In this document: positions 1 through 7,802 of the stretch, in pieces | How positions within the stretch are numbered: position 1 is the first letter of the stretch | How the letters are laid out: every line of letters begins with the position of its first letter | Assembly: GCA_913046815.1 (NCBI GenBank) | Contig: CAJWTE010000007.1 | Location: forward strand, 1-21,445 | From: an uncultured bacterium | GTDB taxonomy: Bacteria; Patescibacteriota; Minisyncoccia; Phycocordibacterales; UBA918 | Reading direction: 5' to 3' | Length of the DNA stretch: 21,445 nt | Notes under the pieces: model-generated | Told to the model about the DNA's origin: nothing | What the model saw: only the letters and a program-made list of their open reading frames with translations | The model's database searches: none | Translations under genes and position numbers: made by a program

Positions 1-70
1 TGTGCGCCGACGGGGTAGAATTTATGTTATTAATAAGAAGAAGCCTCGTAATAAGCAAAGGCAAGGATAA
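1..70 (+). CDS. rpmJ: 50S ribosomal protein L36, 3' end (partial)
   Basis: Reading from base 2 gives 22 residues ending in a TAA stop at 68-70. They match the conserved L36 C-terminus: an RRRGRIYVI-like core followed by a basic KKKPRNKQRQG tail. L36 is a very small protein of the large ribosomal subunit, and the zinc-ligand region lies mostly upstream of the window. The gene sits directly before rpsM, its usual position in bacterial ribosomal operons. Only the end is present, so the start and length cannot be judged. Confidence 0.85.
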   Translation, partial: VRRRGRIYVINKKKPRNKQRQG

Positions 71-76
71 ACGACT

Positions 77-454
77 ATGAGAATTTCAGGTATCACAATC
101 CCAGATGAAAAGCAGCTTGAATTTGGTCTGACTGCTGTTTTTGGCGTTGGCCGCCAAAAAGCAGTTGAATTATTAACTGAACTAAGTATTTCTCCTCGAA
201 CTAAGCCAGGTGATTTGTCTACTAAGGATGAAAATAGAATAAGAGAGAAGGTAGAATCACTGCAAATAGAAGGGGACCTAAAGAGAAAAATTTCTGCTGA
301 TGTGAAAAGATTGAAGGACATCGGCGCATATAGAGGTGACAGACATGCTAAGCGTCTGCCAGTACGCGGTCAACGCACAAAGACTAATGCTCGTACCCTC
401 AAAGGTGTTAAGAAAACCATGGGTAGTGGTAGACGTAAGCTTGAAAAGACTTAA
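77..454 (+). CDS. rpsM: 30S ribosomal protein S13
   Basis: This 125-residue protein has the full S13 layout. It starts with an MRISGITIP-like N-terminus, has a helix-turn segment around FGVGRQKA, and carries the GAYRGDRHAKRLPVRGQRTKTNART block near residues 82-108 that contacts 16S rRNA and the P-site tRNA. The tail is basic. S13 lies in the head of the small subunit and forms bridges to the large subunit. An AAGGA at 63-67 sits 9 nt before the ATG, making this one of the few convincing Shine-Dalgarno sites here. The gene follows rpmJ and precedes rpsK, the standard bacterial order. Confidence 0.97.
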   Translation: MRISGITIPDEKQLEFGLTAVFGVGRQKAVELLTELSISPRTKPGDLSTKDENRIREKVESLQIEGDLKRKISADVKRLKDIGAYRGDRHAKRLPVRGQRTKTNARTLKGVKKTMGSGRRKLEKT

Positions 455-477
455 AATAATCATTTACAGATATTCCT

Positions 478-909
478 ATGGGTAAGAAAAGAGTAATAAA
501 AAAGGGAGGTGGTTCTGATGTGATGGGTACATCCAGGGCCCTTGGTAGAGTGCCGAAAAAGAAAGTGGCCGAAGGTGTGCTGAATATTTTAGCGACTTTT
601 AATAATACAATAGTGACTTTGAGTGACGCCAAGGGCAATAGTTTAATTGCTGCTTCCTCTGGTGCGCTGGGCTTCAAGGGCTCCCGCAAGAGCACACCCT
701 TTGCAGCAGCAAAAGTGGGTGAAATTCTAGGTGAGAAAGCAAGTCAGATGGGAATGAAAGACGTCGCCGTTGTCATTAAGGGTGTTGGTGCTGGAAGAGA
801 GTCTGCTCTCAGAGCATTTGCCGGTAAGGGAATCAATATAAAAAAAATAACAGACCGCACACCGGTGCCGTTTAATGGACCGCGCGCTAAGAAAGCTCGA
901 CGAGTATAA
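478..909 (+). CDS. rpsK: 30S ribosomal protein S11
   Basis: The 143-residue product is S11, a platform protein of the small subunit near the mRNA exit. The family core is clear: FNNTIVTLSDAKGN, ASSGALGFKGSRKSTPFAA and VVIKGVGAGRESALRA, then a C-terminal NGPRAKKARRV. The N-terminus carries a short Lys/Gly-rich extension (residues 1-15). The usual HNGCRPPKKRRV-like C-terminus is changed to FNGPRAKKARRV, so the common Cys is absent. No Shine-Dalgarno is visible before the ATG. The gene is 23 nt after rpsM and 4 nt before rpsD. Confidence 0.96.
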   Translation: MGKKRVIKKGGGSDVMGTSRALGRVPKKKVAEGVLNILATFNNTIVTLSDAKGNSLIAASSGALGFKGSRKSTPFAAAKVGEILGEKASQMGMKDVAVVIKGVGAGRESALRAFAGKGINIKKITDRTPVPFNGPRAKKARRV

Positions 910-913
910 GCTT

Positions 914-1522
914 ATGAAAATTGGACCAAAATTCAAAATCGCAAAAAGATTAGGGGCACCTATTTTTGAAAAGACACAAACGCAAAAGTTTGCTCTTTCA
1001 GAAGCAAAAGGTGGCAGAGTGAAGCGACGTAGACCAGGCGCAATGTCTGATTATAAGCGGCAGCTACTGGAAAAGCAGAAGATGAGATTTACTTATGGTA
1101 TATCTGAGAAGCAACTACGTAAATACGTTACAGAGTCAGTCAAGAAAAGTCCTCAGCCAATAAACTATCTTGTTTCTCGTTTGGAAACCAGACTAGATAA
1201 CGTAGTGTACAGAGCTGGTCTAGCAAAAACACGTCAGATGGCTAGGCAGATGGTATCGCACGGCCATATTGTAGTAAACGGTAAGAAGTCAACAATCCCG
1301 TCACAGGATATGAAGATGGGCGATGAGTTTACGGTGCGAGAAGGTAGTCGTAGTTCTATTCTATTTGAGAATTTTACGGAAACACATGAAAGTGCTGCTG
1401 TGCCAAGTTGGGTAAAGTTTGATCCCAAAACATTGAAAGGTGAGATTGCTGCGAGCCCGACTTACGAGCCGTCTGAAACACTGTTTGACCCAGAGCAAAT
1501 ACTGGAATATTACAGTCGATAA
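914..1522 (+). CDS. rpsD: 30S ribosomal protein S4
   Basis: Starting at ATG 914 gives 202 residues with the conventional S4 N-terminus MKIGPKFKIAKRLG. An in-frame start at 875 exists, but it overlaps rpsK and adds residues unlike the family. The N-terminal domain lacks the four zinc-binding cysteines found in some S4 proteins. The S4 RNA-binding fold follows at about residues 90-150 (SRLETRLDNVVYRAGLAKTR, then HGHIVVNGKK). S4 nucleates 30S assembly at the 5' domain of 16S rRNA and in some bacteria represses its own operon. The C-terminal segment ends with a typical FDPEQILEYYSR. No Shine-Dalgarno is visible upstream. Confidence 0.96.
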   Translation: MKIGPKFKIAKRLGAPIFEKTQTQKFALSEAKGGRVKRRRPGAMSDYKRQLLEKQKMRFTYGISEKQLRKYVTESVKKSPQPINYLVSRLETRLDNVVYRAGLAKTRQMARQMVSHGHIVVNGKKSTIPSQDMKMGDEFTVREGSRSSILFENFTETHESAAVPSWVKFDPKTLKGEIAASPTYEPSETLFDPEQILEYYSR

Positions 1523-1557
1523 TGATTTTATAAGTTTACAAATTTAACCACAAGATT

Positions 1558-2508
1558 ATGTTAGAAAGCAACGTAGCTCTACCAAGCAAGCCTCGAGTCG
1601 TAAAAGAAGAGGATTTTTTCGGGACATATGAAATTGACGGACTGTTTCCTGGTTATGGACATACTTTGGGAAATTCGTTGAGACGAATTGTTTTATCATC
1701 TTTGCCTGGTGCAGCGATTACTTTGGTTAAAATTGATGGGGTGAAGCATGAATTCGATACAATCGATGGTGTTAAAGAAGACGTCATCACAATCCTTTTG
1801 AATCTAAAAAGGCTGAGACTGGCACTTCATTCCGATGAACCACAAACAATTTCCTTGAGCGCAAGTGGTCTTGGTCTGATTACAGCGAAGGAGTTGGAGG
1901 TACCATCCCAAGTAGAAGTTTTGAACCCTGACCAACCTATAGCAGAAATAACTGCTAAATCTGGCAAAATTGAAATGGAAATCACTGTTGAAAAAGGGAT
2001 GGGTTATGTAGCGAGAGAGATTCATCAAAAGGATAAGGTAGAGATTGGCACTATCGCCTTGGATGCTGTTTTCACTCCAATCAGACGAGCCAATTATGAA
2101 GTGGAAAACATGCGTATTGGGGACCGTACTGATTATAATCGCTTGCGAATGACCATTGAAACAGACGGGACAATTTCCCCTAGAGAAGCCCTAGAGAAGT
2201 CAGTTGAAATAATGGTTCACCAATTAAAAGCAATAATCGGCTTTCAAGATGAGGAGCCTGTAAAAGAGAAGGTTGAAGAAGTCGACAATGCTGAAGAAAT
2301 TGATCCTGACACACTTAAAACTCGAATTGAGACAATGGATTTGACCCAAAGAACACTTTCCGCTTTGGAAGAAGCCAATATTCGAACAATTGGTGGACTT
2401 GTGCGAAAGAAAAAAGATGATATTCTAGCGCTCGAAGGAATCGGTCCAAAAGGAGTAGACGAAATTGTTGAGAAGCTTAGTGAGCTTAACATTTCACTAG
2501 AGGAATAA
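1558..2508 (+). CDS. rpoA: DNA-directed RNA polymerase alpha subunit
   Basis: This 316-residue protein has both alpha domains. The N-terminal dimerisation domain (about 1-230) carries the GYGHTLGNSLRRIVLSSLPG signature. An acidic linker (about 235-250) leads to a helix-hairpin-helix C-terminal domain (about 252-316). Residue numbering in the CTD happens to match E. coli, which allows direct comparison. R265, G296, K298 and E302 are kept, while N268 is Ser, C269 is Ala and S299 is Gly, so the promoter UP-element contact face is only partly conserved. The subunit assembles beta and beta-prime. The gene follows rpsD and precedes rplQ, as in most bacteria. No clear Shine-Dalgarno is seen in the 35 nt before the ATG. 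Confidence 0.98.
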   Translation: MLESNVALPSKPRVVKEEDFFGTYEIDGLFPGYGHTLGNSLRRIVLSSLPGAAITLVKIDGVKHEFDTIDGVKEDVITILLNLKRLRLALHSDEPQTISLSASGLGLITAKELEVPSQVEVLNPDQPIAEITAKSGKIEMEITVEKGMGYVAREIHQKDKVEIGTIALDAVFTPIRRANYEVENMRIGDRTDYNRLRMTIETDGTISPREALEKSVEIMVHQLKAIIGFQDEEPVKEKVEEVDNAEEIDPDTLKTRIETMDLTQRTLSALEEANIRTIGGLVRKKKDDILALEGIGPKGVDEIVEKLSELNISLEE

Positions 2509-2513
2509 AGAAT

Positions 2514-2864
2514 ATGCAACACAGCAAGCAAAAAAGAGCATTGGGTAGAAAGGATGGACAAAGAACAGCTTTGTTGCGAGGTTTAGCGGTGGAATTGCTA
2601 AGTAAGGGTAGAATAAGTACAACTACAGCGAAGGCAAGGGAGTTGAGACCGTTTGTGGAAAAGATTATTACCGCAGCCAAATCCGACACTGTTGTAGCCC
2701 GACGGACCACAATGAGTCGACTTGGGGAGCCTAAGGCGGAAGTTGCAAAAGTGCTATTTGAAGATGTTGCGAAAAAGTATGTGGAGAGAGATGGTGGATA
2801 CACGCGAATCATAAAGGTTGGTAGGTCAAATGGACGCGATGAGGCGATAATTGAACTTGTTTAG
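2514..2864 (+). CDS. rplQ: 50S ribosomal protein L17
   Basis: The 116-residue product is L17, located near the peptide exit tunnel. It shows the family start MQHSKQKRALGRKDGQRTALLRGLA. Further on come GRISTTTAKARELRPFVEKIIT, DVAKKYVERDGGYTRIIKVG and the closing R-DEAIIELV motif. The length is typical for bacterial L17. A GAGG sequence within 2500-2504, about 9 nt before ATG 2514, is a plausible ribosome binding site and overlaps the last codons of rpoA. The rpoA-rplQ pair is nearly universal, which supports the call. Confidence 0.97.
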   Translation: MQHSKQKRALGRKDGQRTALLRGLAVELLSKGRISTTTAKARELRPFVEKIITAAKSDTVVARRTTMSRLGEPKAEVAKVLFEDVAKKYVERDGGYTRIIKVGRSNGRDEAIIELV

Positions 2865-2865
2865 T

Positions 2866-3228
2866 ATGGTAGATGAAAGAACTACAAAGGAATATATAAT
2901 TGATGCTAAAGGCAGGAGGTTGGGCAAGGTTGCAACAGAAGCTGCAACTTACTTAATGGGTAAAAACCAACCTGATTTTGCAAAGCATGTTTTGGCTGAT
3001 GTACATGTTAAAATCGAGAATGTGTCGCTATTGGACATTCCTGAGAAAAGAAAGGGTGAAATTTACCAATCTTACTCCGGTTATCCGGGAGGACGAAGTA
3101 CTGAGACCCTTGAGCATTTAGGTGAGAGGCTTGGGTACGATGAAGTAGTTAGACGGACTGTAAAAGGAATGCTTCCAAAGAATAAAATGCAGTCCCTTAT
3201 GATGAAGAATTTACAAGTTTCTGAATAG
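2866..3228 (+). CDS. rplM: 50S ribosomal protein L13 (C-terminally short)
   Basis: The protein has 120 residues from ATG 2866, one base after the rplQ stop. An ATG at 2851 would overlap rplQ and add an unconserved MNLFS. Family landmarks are YIIDAKGRRLGKVATEAA, the SGYPGGRSTETLEHL block and RTVKGMLPKNKMQSLMMKNLQV. The common YAG-x-x-HPHxAQ-type tail of L13 is missing, so the protein is about 20 residues shorter than E. coli L13 (142). It binds 23S rRNA early in assembly of the large subunit. The rplM-rpsI pairing is standard. No Shine-Dalgarno is visible. Confidence 0.95.
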   Translation: MVDERTTKEYIIDAKGRRLGKVATEAATYLMGKNQPDFAKHVLADVHVKIENVSLLDIPEKRKGEIYQSYSGYPGGRSTETLEHLGERLGYDEVVRRTVKGMLPKNKMQSLMMKNLQVSE

Positions 3229-3232
3229 TCTT

Positions 3233-3634
3233 ATGTCAACAGTAAAGTATATAGAAGGAATAGGGCGAAGAAAGACAGCGACAGCTAGAGTGCGTCTTAC
3301 ACCAGCAAAGAAAACCACCATTGTAGTCAATGACAAAAAACTTGAAGACTACTTTCCCCATGACGGACTACTACTCTCAGTTCAGTCAGTTCTAGAGCCA
3401 GAAGAGGCAGGTGTAGGTGATTACGAAATCTCTGTAAAAGTTATGGGTGGTGGAACTACTGCACAGGCTGAAGCAATTAGATTGGGGATTGCTCGAGCGT
3501 TAGTGAAGGAAAAACAGGAAAGGCGTTCGGTACTCAAGCCACTGGGCTTTTTGAAAAGAGATCCACGTTCCGTGGAAAGAAAGAAGTTTGGTTTGAGGAA
3601 AGCTCGACGTCGACCACAGTGGTCAAAGCGATAG
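3233..3634 (+). CDS. rpsI: 30S ribosomal protein S9
   Basis: The 133-residue product begins with YIEGIGRRKTATARVRL, the classic S9 start, and ends in KKFGLRKARRRPQWSKR. In known ribosomes the Lys/Arg tail reaches the P-site tRNA, and the terminal SKR is preserved. The middle contains VMGGGTTAQAEAIRLGIARAL, also diagnostic. The gene lies 4 nt after rplM and closes this ribosomal block. About 100 nt of non-coding sequence follow before grpE. No Shine-Dalgarno precedes the ATG. Confidence 0.97.
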   Translation: MSTVKYIEGIGRRKTATARVRLTPAKKTTIVVNDKKLEDYFPHDGLLLSVQSVLEPEEAGVGDYEISVKVMGGGTTAQAEAIRLGIARALVKEKQERRSVLKPLGFLKRDPRSVERKKFGLRKARRRPQWSKR

Positions 3635-3651
3635 CAGAAATGACCAGAAAA

Positions 3652-3668
3652 GCGGCGAGAGTCGCTGT
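3652..3668 (+). other. Weak hairpin after rpsI
   Basis: An imperfect 7-bp stem with a 3-nt GAG loop (core GCGA 3655-3658 pairing with TCGC 3662-3665, extended by G-T wobbles) lies 17 nt after the rpsI stop. No T-run follows, so it does not fit a standard intrinsic terminator. It is listed because it is the only visible structure between the ribosomal block and the grpE promoter. Confidence 0.25.
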
Positions 3669-3700
3669 CTCTGTGCAATAATTGTGCAAAATAGCTGAAC

Positions 3701-3729
3701 TTTACAACCGTACTTTATGGCAGTATAAT
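3701..3729 (+). promoter_or_regulatory. Sigma-70-type promoter of grpE-dnaK-dnaJ
   Basis: A TTTACA -35 box (3701-3706) and a perfect TATAAT -10 box (3724-3729) are separated by the ideal 17 nt. The predicted transcription start is near 3736, only about 3 nt before the grpE ATG at 3739, so the message would be essentially leaderless. No CIRCE-type inverted repeat is visible around it. Heat control by HrcA is therefore not supported here. Confidence 0.8.
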
Positions 3730-3738
3730 ACTTTTGTT

Positions 3739-4299
3739 ATGGGAGATAAAGGTCATGATAAGCAAGAATTTGTGGTGGAAGAAGCGAGCGAAGTTGGTGA
3801 AGAAATAGGAGAAGAAATATCGCAAGCGCAGAATAAGATTAAAAAGCTGCAACACTCCCTGAAGATGTGTGACCAAGCGAGAAGAGAGGAGTTGGAAAAC
3901 CTTCAAAGAGCAAAAGCAGACTTTTTAAATACCAAACATCGTCTGGAAGAAGCCCAAAGCCAAATAAGAACAAATGTAGAGAGTGACTTCATCATGAAGT
4001 TGCTGCCTATTGCAGACAGTTTCCATTTAGCTAAATCAAATGACGTTGTCTGGGATAGCGTTGACAAAGATTGGCAAAAAGGTTTTCTTGCTATTGAAAA
4101 TCAGTTGGATAAGATTTTTGAGACGCATCATGTGGAAGTTATCGATCCTCTAAATGAACCTTTTGATCCTAATACACAGGAAGCGGTAGGCTCTCGGAGT
4201 TCAGACATAGAGTCAGATGCTGTGCTAGAAGTTTTACAAAGAGGATACCGACTAAATGATAGAGTGCTGAGACCTGCAAAAGTTGTAATTAGTGAATAA
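3739..4299 (+). CDS. grpE: Nucleotide exchange factor GrpE
   Basis: GrpE releases ADP from DnaK and works as a dimer in the cytoplasm. From ATG 3739 the protein has 186 residues. It has an acidic N-terminus, a long charged helix rich in Glu, Gln and Lys (about residues 25-90, a likely coiled coil), then the family's C-terminal beta domain with PFDPNTQEAVG and a final YRLNDRVLRPAKVVIS. A TTG start at 3682 is possible in frame, but it would lie upstream of the strong promoter, so ATG 3739 is preferred. The gene stands first in a grpE-dnaK-dnaJ operon, 16 nt before dnaK. Confidence 0.95.
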   Translation: MGDKGHDKQEFVVEEASEVGEEIGEEISQAQNKIKKLQHSLKMCDQARREELENLQRAKADFLNTKHRLEEAQSQIRTNVESDFIMKLLPIADSFHLAKSNDVVWDSVDKDWQKGFLAIENQLDKIFETHHVEVIDPLNEPFDPNTQEAVGSRSSDIESDAVLEVLQRGYRLNDRVLRPAKVVISE

Positions 4300-4315
4300 T
4301 TTGTTTATTTAAATT

Positions 4316-6196
4316 ATGTCAAAAATACTAGGAATTGATTTAGGAACTACAAACTCTGCAATGGCAGTAATAGAAGTCGGGGAACCAACAGTATTAGAGA
4401 ATGCTGAAGGTAACCGAACTACGCCATCAGTGGTAGCAATATCCAAGAAGGGCGAAAGATTAGTTGGCCAAATCGCCAAAAGACAGGCCGTTACCAATCC
4501 ACAGAACACCATCTATGGAATCAAGAGATTTATGGGGCACAATTTTGAGGAGGATGCTGTTCGAAAAGACAAAGAAATTGTTCCATATGAGGTGAAAGAA
4601 GGTAAGGACAAAGGGGTCTTGGTCCACATGGACGGCAAGGATTATCGTCCGGAGGAAGTGTCAGCTATGATTTTATCTAAGCTAAAAGCAGACGCTGAAG
4701 CAAAAATAGGTGAAAAAATTTCAGAGGCAGTCATTACGGTGCCAGCCTACTTTAATGACGCTCAACGCAAAGCCACTCAGGATGCAGGTAAAATTGCTGG
4801 CCTAGAAGTAAAACGTATCATTAATGAGCCTACTGCAGCTGCTTTGTCATATGGCTTTAACAAGAAAAAAGATGAAAAAATTGTTGTATTCGATTTTGGT
4901 GGAGGTACGTTCGACGTTACAGTACTCGAAGTAGGTGATGATGTAGTAGAGGTTCAGTCTACAGATGGCGATGCGCACATGGGAGGACGTGATATAGATC
5001 AGCAGATTGTCAGATACTTAATAAGTGAGTTTAAGAAGGAGGAAGGTATAGACTTAGGAAAAGATCCACTGGCATTGCAGAGACTTGATGATGAGGCAGA
5101 AAAGGCAAAAAAGGAACTGTCGAGCTCAGGTGAAACAGAAATCAATATACCGTTCATCGCCAATGTTGATGGTACTCCAAAAAATTTATTGATTACTTTG
5201 ACACGTTCTAAACTCGATGAGTTAGCACACGAATACATAGATCGTTCAATTGAAATTACAAAACGCGCGTTGGAAGCGTCTTCATTTTCAAAAGAGGAGA
5301 TTGACGAGATAATTCTTGTAGGTGGTCAGACGAGGATGCCAAAAGTGCAGGAAGCGGTAAAGGAACTGTTTGGGAAAGAGCCAAATAAGAGCATTAATCC
5401 GGACGAGGTAGTTGCCTTAGGTGCTGCTATTCAAGCCGGAATATTTCAAGGCGACGTTCAGGATATTACCTTAGTAGACGTCATTCCTTTATCACTCGGC
5501 ATTGAAACTATGGGTGGGGTAGCAACAAAGTTAATCGAGAAGAACACTCATATACCTACAAAGAAAGAGCAAGTATTTTCTACTGCTGCTGACAATCAAA
5601 CGTCTACAGAGATTCATATTACACAAGGTGAGCGGCCAATGGCTACTGACAATAAGTCGCTTGGGCGTTTTGTCCTTGATGGTATTCCACCTGCTCCGAG
5701 AGGCGTACCACAGATCGAGGTTGTGTTCGATGTTGATAGCAACGGAGTGCTTAATGTTACAGCTAAAGACAAGTCTACTGGAAAAGAGCAGTCAATACGA
5801 ATTGAAGCGAATTCCGGATTGACAGAGGACGATATTGAGAAAATGAAGAGTGATGCAGAATCACATGCGGACGAAGATTCGAAGAAGAAGGAGTTGATTG
5901 AAGCAAAGAACATCGCTGAGCAAGTTATCTATACAGCTGAGAAGGCCCTGAAAGATCATGAAAGTAAAGTTACAGAAGAAGTGAAAGTGGAGATAGAAGG
6001 CAAAGTAAAGAATTTGTACAGTAGTATAGCAGGATCAGATTTGACGGAAATCAAGAATGCCACAGAAGACCTTTCAACATCCATGCAAAAGATAGGCGAA
6101 GCAATTAGTGCGGATAATAACGAAAACAGTACCGCAACTGAATCAGGCGACGTAAGAGACGCCGATATTAAAGAAGACGACAACAAAAATGGCTAG
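4316..6196 (+). CDS. dnaK: Molecular chaperone DnaK (Hsp70)
   Basis: This 626-residue protein is a full-length Hsp70. The ATPase domain opens with GIDLGTTNSAMAV and includes VPAYFNDAQRKAT, the phosphate-2 loop FDFGGGTFDVTVLE, GGRDIDQQI and ILVGGQTRMPKVQ. The hydrophobic DVIPLSLGIETMGG linker/substrate-domain junction follows. The peptide-binding domain contains NQTSTEIHITQGER and GVLNVTAKDKSTGKEQ. A charged helical lid leads to an acidic disordered tail (about 600-626). It refolds proteins with DnaJ and GrpE. The stop overlaps the dnaJ start by 8 nt. No Shine-Dalgarno is visible. A 4/6 -10-like TTTATT at 4304-4309 lies just upstream but is weak. Confidence 0.98.
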   Translation: MSKILGIDLGTTNSAMAVIEVGEPTVLENAEGNRTTPSVVAISKKGERLVGQIAKRQAVTNPQNTIYGIKRFMGHNFEEDAVRKDKEIVPYEVKEGKDKGVLVHMDGKDYRPEEVSAMILSKLKADAEAKIGEKISEAVITVPAYFNDAQRKATQDAGKIAGLEVKRIINEPTAAALSYGFNKKKDEKIVVFDFGGGTFDVTVLEVGDDVVEVQSTDGDAHMGGRDIDQQIVRYLISEFKKEEGIDLGKDPLALQRLDDEAEKAKKELSSSGETEINIPFIANVDGTPKNLLITLTRSKLDELAHEYIDRSIEITKRALEASSFSKEEIDEIILVGGQTRMPKVQEAVKELFGKEPNKSINPDEVVALGAAIQAGIFQGDVQDITLVDVIPLSLGIETMGGVATKLIEKNTHIPTKKEQVFSTAADNQTSTEIHITQGERPMATDNKSLGRFVLDGIPPAPRGVPQIEVVFDVDSNGVLNVTAKDKSTGKEQSIRIEANSGLTEDDIEKMKSDAESHADEDSKKKELIEAKNIAEQVIYTAEKALKDHESKVTEEVKVEIEGKVKNLYSSIAGSDLTEIKNATEDLSTSMQKIGEAISADNNENSTATESGDVRDADIKEDDNKNG

Positions 6197-7253
6197 CGGT
6201 GACTACTACAAAGTTCTAGGTGTTCAGAAGGGAGCATCGAAAGATGAAGTGAAGAAGGCTTTTCGCAAGTTAGCTGGACAATACCATCCGGACAAAAAAA
6301 CAGGCGATGAAGCAAAGTTTAAGGAAATCAGTGAGGCCTATGCCGTATTGGGAGATGACAAGAGACGTGCTGAATACGATGCTTATGGACAGTCTTTTGC
6401 AGGCAGTGGGGGCTTTCAAGGCTTTAATTGGGGGGATTTCCAGAGCGGCAACGGTGCTGGCTTTGAATTCGATATAAATGATATTTTTGGAGGTTTTGGT
6501 GACGTCTTCACTGGACGTGGGCAGCGCGAGCGACGAGGTAACGACATATCAATCGACATAACATTGTCGTTCAAGGAGTCTGTTTTTGGATTGGAAAGGA
6601 AAGTATTACTAAGAAAAAATAACGTCTGTTCTGTCTGCAGTGGCACAGGAGCTGAGTCGAATACAGAATTTATATCGTGTTCTGTTTGTGACGGTAACGG
6701 AAGAGTAAGGGAGGTTCGACAAAGTATTATGGGGAGCTTTCAAACTGTAAAAGCATGTGACGCATGCGGAGGAAAAGGGAAAGTGCCAAAGGAGCAATGC
6801 AAAGATTGTAAAGGTCAAGGAGCAAAACGTTCTGAGTCTGAAATTACCATTTCTATTCCAGCTGGGATACAAGATGGAGAAGTAATTAGATTGACAGCAC
6901 AAGGGGAAGCTATTAAGGACGGAAGACCGGGTGATCTTTATGTCAAAATTCACGTAGATCACGACAAAAATATAACAAGAGAAGGGGTGAACCTAGTAAC
7001 TACTCTTCCAGTCAAGCTCACAGATGCCTTGCTTGGGGCAGAGTACACCGTAAATACTCTCGATGGAGAAGTGACCATAAATGTTCCAGCGGGTATAAAA
7101 CATGGGGAAGTACTGCGAATAAAAGATAAAGGTGTCCCAAAAGCTATGAGTCAAAGAGGTGACTTTATGGTAAAGGTACAATTAATAACTCCTAACAGGT
7201 TGTCACGAAAGGCAAAAAAGTTAGTGGAAGAATTGCGTAGCGAAGGTATTTAA
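6189..7253 (+). CDS. dnaJ: Co-chaperone DnaJ (Hsp40)
   Basis: The 354-residue protein is a class A J-protein that delivers clients to DnaK and stimulates its ATPase. The J domain (1-70) carries the essential HPD at residues 33-35. A short Gly/Phe-rich region follows (about 70-110). The zinc-binding domain has four CxxCxGxG repeats beginning at C147 (CSVCSGTG, CSVCDGNG, CDACGGKG, CKDCKGQG). The substrate-binding C-terminal domains follow, with GIQDGEVIRL and GIKHGEVLRIKDKGVP. The start overlaps the dnaK stop by 8 nt, which implies coupled translation. Confidence 0.97.
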   Translation: MASGDYYKVLGVQKGASKDEVKKAFRKLAGQYHPDKKTGDEAKFKEISEAYAVLGDDKRRAEYDAYGQSFAGSGGFQGFNWGDFQSGNGAGFEFDINDIFGGFGDVFTGRGQRERRGNDISIDITLSFKESVFGLERKVLLRKNNVCSVCSGTGAESNTEFISCSVCDGNGRVREVRQSIMGSFQTVKACDACGGKGKVPKEQCKDCKGQGAKRSESEITISIPAGIQDGEVIRLTAQGEAIKDGRPGDLYVKIHVDHDKNITREGVNLVTTLPVKLTDALLGAEYTVNTLDGEVTINVPAGIKHGEVLRIKDKGVPKAMSQRGDFMVKVQLITPNRLSRKAKKLVEELRSEGI

Positions 7254-7289
7254 TCACATTTTTTCCTGTTACCTACACTGCTTTCTAGT

Positions 7290-7295
7290 TATAAT
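7290..7295 (+). promoter_or_regulatory. -10 box of the 7303 membrane protein gene
   Basis: A perfect TATAAT ends 7 nt before ATG 7303, putting the predicted transcription start at about 7302, one base before the ATG. The -35 region is poor (near 7267-7274, TTACCT at best). The box lies in the 49-nt gap after dnaJ, so the downstream gene probably has its own leaderless transcript. Confidence 0.6.
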
Positions 7296-7302
7296 TAACA
7301 GA

Positions 7303-7785
7303 ATGCCCGACAGCGACATAGTGACATTGCTCCAAGAGTCTATTTTTGTAATTGCGGTGTTTTTTGGGTTTCTTTTTTACTCTTTGATTCGAGGACGAAA
7401 TTACCTCGTCAACCTAATTATAGGATTATATTTTGCATTGTTAATATCTCTTGAGTTTCCTTATTACGATGCAATTCTTGGTGCGGCACACTCAGATCAA
7501 AGTCGAGCAATTCTAATGATCTTGGTCTTTGGCGCATTCACAATCGGATCTACAGCTCTGTTGGGGAGATTTTTACACCAAGGTGAGTACGACCGTGGAG
7601 TAACTGGTATTCATAGAAAAGTAATTTACTCCGTAGCTGCCACCGTCTTGGTTATGGCTTATAGTTTTCATGCAATACCTGTAACAGAACTTATCGACCC
7701 TGGTCCAGTGCAAGCGTTGTTTGCCAGCGAAAGCAGCTTCTTTTTCTGGCTTTTTATACCTATTTTAATTCTATTTTTCTTATAA
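7303..7785 (+). CDS. Unrecognised small integral membrane protein
   Basis: I do not recognise this 160-residue protein. It shows five hydrophobic segments, at about 13-29, 34-50, 69-88, 106-124 and 144-160. The connecting loops are short; one carries RGRN and another HQGEYDRGVTGIHRK, so the basic loops probably face the cytoplasm. No catalytic motif is visible. The size and topology loosely recall CvpA-like membrane proteins, but the resemblance is too vague to name it. It has its own -10 box and stands alone between dnaJ and the speD group. A real gene is likely because it fills the space cleanly and has a promoter. Confidence 0.75.
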   Translation: MPDSDIVTLLQESIFVIAVFFGFLFYSLIRGRNYLVNLIIGLYFALLISLEFPYYDAILGAAHSDQSRAILMILVFGAFTIGSTALLGRFLHQGEYDRGVTGIHRKVIYSVAATVLVMAYSFHAIPVTELIDPGPVQALFASESSFFFWLFIPILILFFL

Positions 7786-7786
7786 T
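7781..7786 (+). promoter_or_regulatory. -10-like TATAAT overlapping a stop codon, upstream of the SpeD-family gene
   Basis: A perfect TATAAT covers the TAA stop (7783-7785) of the membrane protein gene. Transcription from it would begin near 7793 and leave a leader of about 48 nt before the SpeD-family ATG at 7841. No good -35 is seen at 16-18 nt. It could be chance in AT-rich DNA. Confidence 0.3.
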
Positions 7787-7802
7787 CCCCACAGTTACAT
7801 TG

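Noticed and set aside
875..913. Upstream start for rpsD at 875
   Set aside because: It overlaps rpsK, adds 13 residues unlike S4, and the ATG at 914 gives the conserved N-terminus.
3612..3624. GACCACAGTGGTC inverted repeat at the end of rpsI
   Set aside because: It encodes part of the conserved S9 tail, would allow only a 5-bp stem with a 3-nt loop, and has no T-run after it.
3635..3738. Possible CIRCE/HrcA operator before grpE
   Set aside because: No TTAGCACTC-N9-GAGTGCTAA-like repeat is present; the region holds only a weak hairpin and a sigma-70-type promoter.
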